Below are positions 48,907 to 58,672 of a stretch of 64,000 nucleotides of DNA, one piece after another. Below the pieces are notes generated by a model that searched no databases, had not been told where the DNA came from, and saw nothing but the letters and a program-made list of their open reading frames with translations. The position numbers and the translations under genes were made by a program. The stretch is from Galaxea fascicularis (taxonomy: Eukaryota; Cnidaria; Anthozoa; Scleractinia; Euphylliidae): contig OX419344.1 in the NCBI GenBank assembly GCA_948470475.1, positions 20,952,225-21,016,224 of the forward strand, read 5' to 3'. Position 1 is the first letter of the stretch. Each line of letters starts with the position of its first letter.

Positions 48907-49453
48907 ACCGAAAACACTGTAGCCCATCAGTCCTGGGTTAGCACATTTAAAGGCAGGCAACTTTCTTAAACTGTTTTGCGACATCTATGTACGGAAACCC
49001 CTTGGCCCCAAACCGCTCGGCGACAGAAATAACGGTCTGATCACGTGAACTCTACCCTTGTCGTGTTATTCACTTTGTTGAATCTTGTCGCGTGATCTCT
49101 TATTGAAGCTGTGAAACTTTTTTGGATAGCTGTTTAAGTCGTTGTTTGTGTCATCGTTCTGGTTTAAATTCTCTACAATCATTTTAATTTCTAACCTCAC
49201 TCGCAGTAAATATTCTTAAGTATTTTTAGGATCGCTCACAAACCTGTCGTGTTTAGTCAAAATGTGATATATGCTTTTGCGTTCGTATTGGGTATAATCA
49301 ATAATCAACTTGCCACCTGTAACTGCATTTAGATGTCACTTTAATTACTGACGCAAAAAGTATTTGTCTATAGTCTATGGAAAACTTTTAAATAATGTTC
49401 ATTTGCTCTATTAAAGCACAGAATGACATTCAAGTAAAACTGAAATATTTTTC

Positions 49454-49857
49454 TTAGGCCCGGTTGAGACGACGTACTTTTGATGAGCCGAACTAAACTC
49501 GAATTTGGACTGACCCAAATTAACAAAAGCCACGCCTGTTGATTCAGACGTCGAACTTAATTAGCCGTTCCACAGCCGTTCCTAATACAGGTTCAGGGAA
49601 ATAATCAAAATTGTCAGTGGTTTTCAAAATATATGCCTAATAATAATTTATGTATTAAGTACGGCACATAAAAAGTTCGGCTGAATCTGAAAGCCGTTCC
49701 AAAGTCGAAATTCCCGACCAAGCAGGGCGGAAGAACAGCTGAGCGTTCCAAATTAAAATAGCCGTTCCTAATTGATTCAGACGCCGAACTTATCATGTAC
49801 TTAATTCTATGAATTAGGTTCGGCTCATGAAAAGTACGGCTTCTGAATCGGGCCTTA
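49454..49857. mobile_element. Harbinger-like MITE with 37-bp terminal inverted repeats
   Basis: The left end GGCCCGGTTGAGACGACGTA continuing to CTTTTGATGAGCCGAAC is mirrored by the right end, whose reverse complement reads GGCCCGATTCAGAAGCCGTA continuing to CTTTTCATGAGCCGAAC: 37 bases with five mismatches. TTA flanks the element on both sides (49454-49456 and 49855-49857), the target type used by PIF/Harbinger elements. Length is 398 bp with no transposase. Further copies of TIR-like sequence (GCCGTTCC, GACGCCGAAC) lie inside. The superfamily is an inference from target site and ends. Confidence 0.8.
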
Positions 49858-51026
49858 GTTCAGCAAGAGAAATTCATGTTTAGCGGAATAGCAATGTCAC
49901 ATTCAGATTACAGATGGGAAACAGCAAACTTGAATCTCCATAACAATGTATTTTTCTTTATCAATAATTCAATGTGTTTTAAGTCCAAGAAGAGTGGTCC
50001 TGCCATGTTTAACAATTGTTCACCAAAGTGGAGGGGGATCAGAAGTGGGTAAAGAATGCCGGTTAAAGATTGTTTTGGCATTTATCAGTCCAGTGGATTT
50101 ATCTTCAATAAAACACTAAAATTCGAAGAAAAAATTGTGAACTAAAGTGGAGATTTTCCCTGGAAAGGGGCGGAGACTCAAGGAAATGCCAGGGAATCGT
50201 GAAATTAGAAGTTAATGATCCGGGAGAATATAGGAAAAAAAGATGGTGGGAAATTTTATATCCTTGGGGAAATGGCACCTCACAAATTGGGACAAACGAC
50301 GTTAATGGGGCGAATTGTGACAAACAACGTTTCATATTGCAAACATCTTTTATGCAAATGAAAAACCGCAATGTCCACACAGGTAGGGTATATAAGTCCA
50401 GTCATTAGCTCAACACGTCCACAAACTGATGTTCAAGGTTTATTAACTCTAATTAACACCGAGAGAACTGAAAAAGGTGCCTACAAATTACGGTACGATA
50501 ACGCTAAAGAACAGAGGTAAAGAAGAAAGGTAACTCACAAAAGTTCTTGCAAACAGGTATAAAAACAAAAAAAGAGGAAACGTTAAGTACAGTTACAATA
50601 AAGCGCGACACGGCGAAAACGACTAGTGCGCAAAGATACGAAATCGCGTAAACTTAATTAGTTAAACAGTGACAAATAATTACCATTGTGCTGCCTTTTT
50701 ACAGTCACTCAAATTTGGCGCTTGAGGAAACCTGTAGCTAATAACTTGAAGAAGCTTGCAACTGAAAGCTTAAAACTTTAGTGCTTAGGAGCTGGCTCGG
50801 CTTACTTGCGGCAACTAACTGTAATCATACATATAAGCCTTTTTCCTTCATAAAAGATGTCTCGTGAAAAACTACAACATACATGCAAATGATGGTGAGA
50901 ATTCCTTAAATACTGCAAATGTAATGCTTATACGTGAAAACGTCTTATCCTAAACACTTTTTTTTTCCTTGTGGTAGCTAGACAGGACTTTGTAGTAACG
51001 CCAAAGTACTACTAAAGGACTTGGCT

Positions 51027-51257
51027 TTAATTTGGACGTGCGATGGACCTTTTAAAGGGCTCATGTTTCATCAGAGTATAGAGATCTTCAATTTTTACTT
51101 CATATTCCTTATCTTTCTCACCTTTGTCTCTTTTTGTGAGCTCCGAAAGCGCATCCTTCAAACCGCCGTTGGCGTCAAGTACATCCATGTAGTACTCTGT
51201 TCGACACAAGGTAGTCCCAACTCTGAGTCTATTTGCGTGAAGAAACTTTGCAGCCAT
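51027..51257 (-). CDS. Unrecognised small open frame at a PAN-array boundary
   Basis: An ATG at 51257 opens 76 codons on the minus strand, rich in charged residues (ELTKRDKGEKDKEYEVKIEDL). It occupies the position, just left of the conserved flank, where the tandem units at 56.6 and 58.5 kb carry degraded minus-strand PAN exons, but it shows no clear PAN residues (no CELND block). It could be a divergent first exon of another minus-strand gene using the same flank, or chance. No domain is recognised. Confidence 0.25.
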   Translation of the reverse strand: MAAKFLHANRLRVGTTLCRTEYYMDVLDANGGLKDALSELTKRDKGEKDKEYEVKIEDLYTLMKHEPFKRSIARPN

Positions 51258-52836
51258 TAAATTAAATGCTAATTGATATTTCGTGCTGGAGTCGTGGCGC
51301 GCATTTCATATCAGTTTGTTATATTGTATTCATGATTTCTTTAAATACGTATACACAATTTTTCCGTTTTCTTTCAAAATTAATGGGGTTACCAAACAGA
51401 CTGTTCAATTATCCAATAACCTAAAAAGCACAGCACGCGAACAACTATATTTCTTTTCGAAGATGCGTTGAATAATTAATAGTTCCTTTCGTACGAATGT
51501 TATGTTCTAATTGTTCCAGACTCGGCACATTAATTTACCAGCATCTTCGTTTTTTTTGTTTTGTTTTTTTTTTTGTTTTGTTTTTTTCTGGAGGGATTGG
51601 TGGAAATTAGAACAAACTGATATGTTTGATTGATAGTTCTAGTGAAGTAACTCAGACAAAGTACCTTTGCAACGAAGTACAATTAGCCGACGATACTTCG
51701 CAGCCAAACGACATTAGCTTCAAAGGGATATGCTCTGTACACTGGTTACCAAGTCGTACACACAGGGGACACTTAAATTTTGGTTTGAAAATCTTTTTTA
51801 CCAGTTATACCGTCTCTGTAGTATCTCCTAAATTTCCAGGAAATAATTCCAAAATTTACCAAGAAATCCTCCAAATCTATTTCTGACCAAGGTTTATGTT
51901 GAAATTGTCTAAGTATTTTTGTGCCTTGAGTTAACGAAGTCAGAAAACCTGTCGTTAGTGGTTCATTCTGTTTAGAGGATTTATTTTTTATTTTTGTTGG
52001 TGATTTCTTTCGTCAGTTTCTCATTCTTGAATACTGTCATGCATAGTTAGTTTCGCCAGACACAAGGCTTGACAGAAGATTTTAATGACAGTGACCGTGA
52101 ATTAAAATGAGACATAACTAAACAAAAAAAACCCGAATCCAAATCTAGAAATGGAAACATTATTGTTCCGACATATGGGAATATACGCCGCCGGCATGAA
52201 GAACCATCACAGGTGTTTACCGCCGGCACGCCTGCGAAGTTGAGTTGAGTCCAACTTCGCAGGCATGCCGGTGGTAAAGACCTTCGATGGTTTTTAATGC
52301 CGGCGGCGTATGTTCTCATATGTCGGAACAGTGTCCCAGGCATTACCGGCAGCTATGTCGAAGGTAGGTCTGCTTTTAATCAGAACAAAAATGTCAGCGA
52401 AACCGGTTCTCTAAAATTCAAAATCCTGGCCTCAAAAAGTTGCATGGACAGTCTGTGACAAATACCAGCTACCTCGGCATGTTATCAACAGGTGGAGAGT
52501 TTAATTTCGCAGGACATCTTTATATCGTTTTTATTTTCTCTTTGCGAGCTTCAAAGTGAGTTCTTCTTTATTACTAAGAATTCTGTTGTAGCAAACCAAC
52601 CTATGAGACCCCAAGTCTTAAATGTTACGGTGCTTTGGTTGGTATACATGTAGGAACAGTCCTGAGTTAAACGTATTATATACGCTGGTAAATTGTTTCA
52701 CGAGTTAGAAGAATACCTTTTCATTGATCCTCAGATTAAAACTGAAAAGCAAACGTGAAAATTTTATCCTTTCTCTTCTTACAAATGTTGGGTTTTATAT
52801 TTTTGAATTATTCATTGCAGGTGGGATTATATCAAA
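51258..52836 (+). promoter_or_regulatory. Conserved 5' flank of PAN gene 2 (third related copy)
   Basis: Landmarks shared in order with 56830-58000 and 58690-59900 are TTGATATTTC-TGCTGG, TATTCATGATTT, AACTGATATGTTTGA-like, TTAGAGGATT, TTGGTGATTTCTTTCGTCAG, TTCGCCAGACACAAGGCTTG, ACAGAAGATTTTAA and GTCAGCGAAACCGGTTC. It contains the 52164-52330 foldback, which is missing from the other copies. The last 300 bases before 52837 would hold the promoter. Confidence 0.5.
52164..52330. mobile_element. Foldback element, 79-bp arms, inserted into the PAN flank
   Basis: TGTTCCGACATATGGGAATA through CCTGCGAAGTTG (52164-52242) is mirrored at 52252-52330 (CAACTTCGCAGG through CATATGTCGGAACA) with several mismatches and a 9-base loop. 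GCCGCCGGCAT in one arm faces ATGCCGGCGGC in the other. The corresponding place in the flank copies near 57715 and 59570 runs straight through without it, which marks this as an insertion. Confidence 0.85.
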
Positions 52837-54245
52837 ATGAGCCAATTGCTATGGTTGCTAAGTTATATTGCGATCACAAGTGCATCTCAACAATGCAAAG
52901 ATGCCGCATATTCACAAAGGGGAAATAACCTGAAAGGTCACGTGATATCCAGCGGGAGTGCTGCTCACATTAGTGACTGCTTAGTGAAATGTTCAGATGA
53001 GCCGCGATGCAAGAGCATCAACTTCCGGTTTAAGGAATTATTCTGCGAGCTTAATGACGCTGACAGGTACACACACCCAAAGGACTATGGGTCTGTATCG
53101 ATCTGGCATGCGTACAGCGATTATCCTCAGGTTAGATGGACACTAAATTACTTTTCTTTTTATCACTTTGTACTTATAATCTTTGTGATATTTTCTTTTG
53201 CTTGCGGTTGGTCTAAGAATGTCAAGTGAAGCAATACAGCCCAACAAGTTGAAGCATATACCATAAGGTCGCTTTTCGAAAGTTTTTTTTTTCCCAAGAA
53301 ACTAGTTCCTCTAGCTACGCATTCGCAGATTTGTGCATGATGTCTGCGCGAGGTCGCTATAAATGTGGTTGAGTTGCACTCACCTCTAAGAATTCTTTGT
53401 TAACACCTTAAATCAACTTCAAATTAACTTCAAATTTGAAAATGATGGACGCCCTCGCGACAGAAAGCAGCCAGAATAGCATCGTTTGAAAACGACTGAT
53501 TCTTGGAAAGGTAGCGAACTTGTGGCTCTTACACATCTTTAAAAATACAGGAAACAGAAAGGAGCTTTCACAACAGCTCCACAGTCAAGGTAATTACGAT
53601 GACAAACAGGGCTCCTCTAGCTTTAATATTTACCATTTAAGACACACTTATTCCAACCTATCCATTTGTCGACTACAGGTAGTGCATCCCTGGCTCGCGT
53701 TCTGGTGGTGGAAAGCTAATGGAACCTGGCCTGCAAAAGAGAGGGACGTGTTAGCCTTCCCTTACGGTTACTGCAGCTCGTATAGCGTGTATTGCTTTGG
53801 ACGCATCCCAACCTGGGCTCTTGAAGACTCCACAGAAATGTTTGCCGTCGACTCTGTAGGAAACGAGTATATGTGGAGGTTTGACTCTCACAATGCCGTT
53901 GCCCATGCAGCGTGGTTGGCCTTCCATGACCATGTGACCACTACAGCTGGCGAGGTCCTGAACAGCCCTGACAGTTGGGATCCAGTGGTTCTGAAGGGAA
54001 CCCAACCAAAAGCAAAGCAAGACTCGTTCATGTATCGCGAACAGAATGGTGTCAAGTCCATTTTGATGGATGATGACAACTGCGATTGCCTTAGCACGCT
54101 GAATATTGGCCATGGGATGTGTAACACAGGACACAGTACCAGTTACGGTCCGGCAAACAGGTTTGGAGTGGACGCTTTATACGATTCTCACTGCAACGCT
54201 CCTCGACCGGAAGTGGGCCTGACGCTATATTTCCGTGTCAAGTAG
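52837..54245 (+). CDS. Secreted PAN/apple-domain protein 2
   Basis: Two exons, 52837-53130 and 53679-54245 (stop TAG), joined in phase 0 with CAG|GTTAGA donor and CTACAG acceptor; product 286 aa. A signal peptide (MSQLLWLLSYIAITSAS) is followed by a PAN/apple-type module whose landmarks match PAN protein 1: QQC, LKGHVIS, ISDCLVKC, EPRCKSINF, LFCELNDADR and YSDYP. The second exon (189 aa) starts VVHPWLAFWWWKANGTW and is Trp-, Tyr- and Cys-rich, with DDDNCDCLSTLNIGHGMC and a C-terminal LTLYFRVK. I do not recognise this domain, and it shows no resemblance to the second exon of PAN protein 1. No membrane anchor follows. An AATAAA at 54376-54381 is a fitting polyadenylation signal 130 bases past the stop. 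Confidence 0.83.
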
Positions 54246-54435
54246 TGTCATAAAAGCGTAGCAAAGGAAGGCCACAAATTAAGCACTAAAAGTAAAGTAA
54301 CTAGATTGTGGATGCATGCACGATAACATTAGTTTTCCGCAGTGTCCAGTGCTGGAGAGTTAAAGGTAAAAGGTCAATAAATCATTGCTTGATGTTATGT
54401 CATTTTTAACTGGGAAAATGATTATGGCGACCAGC

Positions 54436-54575
54436 GCATAACACTTAACCCAACTCTGAAACTATTCAACCAAATGAAGATCATTAAAGGAAATGAAAAA
54501 CCAAATTTCATCTAGATACCACAAAAGTCTAACCAAAGATATACAAAAGAGGAGGAATTTGCTTTTGGAATTTTG
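54436..54575 (+). repeat. Dispersed repeat, family R3 (copy 2)
   Basis: GCGCATAACACTTAACCCAA through CAAATTTCATCTAGATACCA to GAGGAATTTGCTTTTGGA parallels 3478-3625. It follows PAN gene 2 closely. Confidence 0.6.
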
Positions 54576-54862
54576 TTTGCGGTAACCGGAACAGATCGAT
54601 TTTAAGGAGGATGGGCTGCACTTCTTTGAGAGGGGTGAATAGGGGTCAACAAATCCCTCGATCCGTGCTAATTTTCAGGAAAATCCGCCAATCCGCAGAT
54701 ATGTTTTCGTAAATCCCAATCCGCAAGGTTTTTATCCTCTTGCAGTACTGTTAGAGACGTAAACACATTAGAACATTCACATAACTGACGTTAAATAAAT
54801 GTTTATTAAATTTTAATTTTGAAATTCTTAACGGCTTTTATTACTTTTCCCTTTTTAAATTG

Positions 54863-54866
<4 letters not shown>

Positions 54867-54920
<54 letters not shown>
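54867..54920. repeat. ATT trinucleotide microsatellite
   Basis: About seventeen perfect ATT units. The poly-Asn frame on the minus strand is an artefact of it. Confidence 0.92.
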
Positions 54921-54921
<1 letters not shown>

Positions 54922-55450
54922 GAACAAGTGAGCAACACAAAGCATCAGATCTTGTCACAGAGCTCTCTAGTTGATTTTGTTGCAAAAGAGTGAGATTTTT
55001 GACGGCGTAGCCCTGTATTGTGACGCTGAAGGCATCACCCTTCTGGTGAAGGGAATGGAGGGGGGGGGGGGTTCTGAGGGCACGGTCCCCTAGAAAATTT
55101 TGAAAACTTGAAGTAGCTACGACTTGTTTTCCTTTAGTCTGAGAGGGAACGTGGCCCATCAAAAGTAGCTGTTTAGACCTTGGAGAGCGATGACCAGAAC
55201 CAGGGTGTGGTTGCTGACCAGCGGTTTTCGTAAAAACAATGGTTCGGTGGGGGTACTCAATCTTGCGGGCTCAGAAAACATGGTTCTTATCATTGTTATT
55301 TCATTCGGTCTTCGTAGGGTGCAGCTCTATTGTTTTAGGCTGTTACTTAAATTTGACCCTACAAAGACTTAACCATGCGTGAAATGTAATGCAAGTGTCA
55401 CGCTTCTCATCTGCAGCTTTCAGTGACTTTCCTAACTAAAGTGGTTATTA

Positions 55451-55787
55451 CATGATACCGGGGCGACTTTCATTCCGGCGCGAGTTCACTCCGGTTCCCT
55501 GTGATGGCTCCGTATTCGTTTGCATGATGCCAACACAAAATGTCATGTCGGCGCGAGTCATACCGGCGCGAGTTCAACCCGGTTCTTGTGCCGTAGCGAG
55601 ATTTTCATCCCAGTACGAAAATTCATACCGGTGTCATGTAAACGCAGTTTGACTGTTCGTTTCATATTCATTGAAGTTTCATCGATTTTACGGCACTATA
55701 AGACTCACACCCTAATGAACACGGCTTTATGTAAACACGGTGCAACTTTTCATCTCGCCCCGGAATCAAAGTCGCGCCGGTATCATG
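55451..55787. mobile_element. MITE-like element with CATGATACCGG ends
   Basis: The left end CATGATACCGGGGCGACTTT continues CATTCCGGCGCGAG. The reverse complement of the right end reads CATGATACCGGCGCGACTTT then GATTCCGGGGCGAG, so the two ends are inverted repeats of about 34 bases with few differences. Inside, GGCGCGAGT recurs several times. There is no transposase frame. Target duplication is unclear. Confidence 0.72.
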
Positions 55788-56599
55788 GAAACACCCCGTA
55801 AGGAATCAAAACTGAGTTTAACTTAGCAAATATGTTCTAATTAGATGTTAGGCGAGCACTGTCACAAATAGCCCTCTCAGTGTGAACTTGGGCGGGTGTT
55901 GAGATGTAATTTAGGGGAGCGCAACTCCCACTCCCCACGGGGAAACGCAGGGACGGGAATGCTGAAGAGTTTTATTAAATTGATGTCTTAGCAATACCCT
56001 ATGAATACAATTAATCGTCACCAAATTGTGCTGGTTCCCATTCCTTTTTAACAAGGAAGGTCGGAAAAATCTCGGAGCTTAGAGGATAACGTAGTAGGGC
56101 AAAATTTCGGGCATAGTTTTAAAACAAATCTCATTTGTTTATTACCTTCTATAACAATATAACAAGATTAATTTGCATAACCATAAAATATTACAGTATA
56201 GCAAAAGCAACTCAAGTAACAAAACAACTAAATAAGAATTAAAAAGTTAAAAGAAATAAAAACTAGATTGATAAGAGATTGTTTCGTAGAAATAAACGTA
56301 ATAAACGATGTGGAAAAAAAGATCACTTGAGCTCATTAATTCTATGCTATCCACCGATATTTAGAACTGACAAACGATGATTATTTCTGAAACAAACCCT
56401 GGCAAGATAATTACTTTGAAAAAAGATAATGTCTTAGGGCGACAATCTAAAAATACTTTAAAAGTCATGCAAACCCTGGCAAGATAATTACTTTGAGAAA
56501 AGATAATGTCTAAAAATACTTTAAAAGTCATGCAAGTCAAGTTTGTTGTCACTGTGTTTACTTCGCCTTCGAGTCGTCCAAGAAAAGCGCGCAGAGAAT

Positions 56600-56800
56600 A
56601 CAATTCACAGTTGAAAGATGAGTATGAGATTACGAAGTCACAAACAGAGAAGGTTGATTTCTGACACTAACACTGGCGAGATAATCACTGCAGGCGCAGC
56701 CATCTTTCAGCTCGTAATCCCCGGGGTTGGTGTGCCTGTAACCATCGTCCAGTTTTTACACATCAAGCTACATCAAGTGACAGAAGTAGACTGCGTCGGT
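56600..56800 (-). pseudogene. Degraded PAN exon at the left edge of tandem unit 1
   Basis: The minus strand reads FCHLM, a stop, another stop, then KLDDGYRHTNPGDYELKDG and SDYLASVSVRN. The last parts match the 44.7-kb pseudogene (YELKDGD, DYPARVSVRK) and more loosely the intact PAN exons (CELNDADR, YSDYP). Two stops within the short stretch make it non-functional. Confidence 0.6.
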
Positions 56801-58546
56801 CAATCGAACATATAGTAGTAAATAATAATTGATATTTCATGCTGGTGTCGTGAAGTGCCATTCTTGTCGGTTTCTAAACTCGTATTCATGATTTTTTCAA
56901 TACATATCACAGACTTTCTTTGTCTTAAATGACTTGAGGTATTTACCTCTTTCCCAATATGTGGTCAAGTTACGAAAATAGACTGTTTCGAATCTTTAGC
57001 TAGTTTACCCATTAACTTAACAACACAGCACGCCAACAATTATCAAATGATATGAAATTTAATTTCTTTCTAACGATGCTTTGAATAATTGATTGTGCCT
57101 TCCGTATGAATGTTTCACTCTGACTGTTTCAGAGTTGGCACAAACATTGAACGCAGAAGTTCGTTTGTTCCCCTTAACCTAAGTTTAAGAGCACTCCGTT
57201 TTTTCTGGAGGGATGATCATAACTAACTGGTATGTTTGACTGATAGTTTTGTGAAGTAACTTAAAAGTTACAACGTAGCCATACGACTTACCAAGTTGGA
57301 CACATAGGGAACACTTAAGTTTTGGTTCGAAAATCTTTTTTTGCCAGCAAGAGAGGATTTGTCTTGTTGCCACTTAGTATCGTCTCTGCATTAACTCTGA
57401 AATTTCAAGGAAATAATTTCGAAATTTACCAAGAAATGTTCCGAGACCGAGATTTATGTTGAAATTGTCTGGCTTGAATTAATGAAGCCCGTGAAAAAAC
57501 TTGTCGTAAGAGGTTCATTCTGTTTAGAGGATTCTCTGTTTATTTTTATTGGTGATTTCTTTCGTCAGTTTCTCATTCATGAATACTTTCATGCATAGTT
57601 AGTTTCGCCAGACACAAGGCTTGACAGAAGATTTTAAAGACTACAATCACCGTGAATTAAAATGAGGCATAAATGAACCATAACAAAATAATCCAAATCT
57701 AGGAATGGAAATTTAGTCGGAAACTGTTTTAAAGTTAGATCGGTGTATTAGATTTTTAACCAGAACAAAACTGTCAGCGAAACCGGTTCCTCCAAACTTA
57801 TACTATCATCCTGGCTTGTGGTAGGAGATTATTGGTAAAAACGTTGCATGGATAGTCTGTGACAGTCAAACAATTACAACAGCTGTAGATTTTCGCATGA
57901 CATCTTTATAATTATCTCTTCGATTCTTTTTTATGGAACTTCAGAAACGGAGTGACGTGAGTCCTTCCTAGTTACTAACAATTCTCTTGAAGCAAACCAA
58001 CCCATACCACAATTGTTCTGTAGTCTAAGTGACTTTGGTAGTTTTCCATTCAGAGGGTGGAGCCACTTGAAAAGCTCTGAAACGTGATGAGGAAAAGTTA
58101 ACTTAACGAGCTTAGTACGGGCAATGACGGTGCAAAAGTGTATTGTTCGTTTTCAATCACGTGACAAGGCAGCCATGTTGGTGTTCAATACGATTTTTTT
58201 TTTTCGCAAAATTTGCATAAAATATAAAGTTTAGTTCCCAGCGGAGAGACATGCTATTTTTCTTCACCACCAACATGGCCGCCATGGCGTCACATTAAAG
58301 CCAGTGCGTGCCCCTCTTCACCGCACGAAATTAATCATTAATGATGTTTTTGGTTTAATTAAAACTACACGCAAAGTGGAAGCAACGGTTTCTCAGTGGG
58401 TCTTCTGTATCGAATTTCATTCACTGCGATATTCTATCTCTATGAAGTCATGATACAGCCAAAATCGTTATTAAGAATTAAATCTACATGTATGTGAAGT
58501 CAAATCCTAATGCTAAGTCGAGTTTACGAATCCCGGAAATGTTTGC
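56692..58546 (+). repeat. Tandem duplication, unit 1 (1855 bp)
   Basis: It begins AGGCGCAGCCATCTTTCAGC and is repeated at 58547 with high identity over its whole length, apart from scattered substitutions and small indels. It contains part of a minus-strand PAN pseudo-exon, then the PAN-type 5' flank (TTCGCCAGACACAAGGCTTG, GTCAGCGAAACCGGTTCC), then an inverted-repeat element at 58161-58293. Past the flank, where a signal-peptide exon would be expected, no PAN exon is present. The bases TGC occur at the left border, at the junction and at the right border of unit 2, consistent with duplication at a 3-bp microhomology. Confidence 0.9.
58161..58293. mobile_element. Inverted-repeat element with GGCAGCCATGTTGGTG ends (unit 1)
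   Basis: GTGACAAGGCAGCCATGTTG at the left faces CAACATGGCCGCCATGGCGT then CAC at the right. The equivalent copy in unit 2 is 60057-60192, so insertion came before the tandem duplication. The ends resemble those of 25485-25815. Confidence 0.72.
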
Positions 58547-58672
58547 AGGCGCAGCCATCTTTCACCTCGTAATCCCCGGGGTTGGTGTGCCTGTAACCAT
58601 CGTCCAGTTTACACATCAGGCTACATCAAGTGACGGGAACGGCAGACTGCGTCGGTCAATCGAACATATGGT
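58540..58672 (-). pseudogene. Degraded PAN exon at the unit 1/unit 2 junction
   Basis: Copy of the 56600-56800 fragment, cut at its 3' side by the duplication junction at 58546. Only the part from the LDDGY region to DYE remains, and CACCTCG replaces CAGCTCG in the repeat. Confidence 0.55.

Noticed and set aside
54806..55162. Frame with a poly-Asn tract
   Set aside because: The tract is an ATT microsatellite, and the rest has no domain or codon signal.
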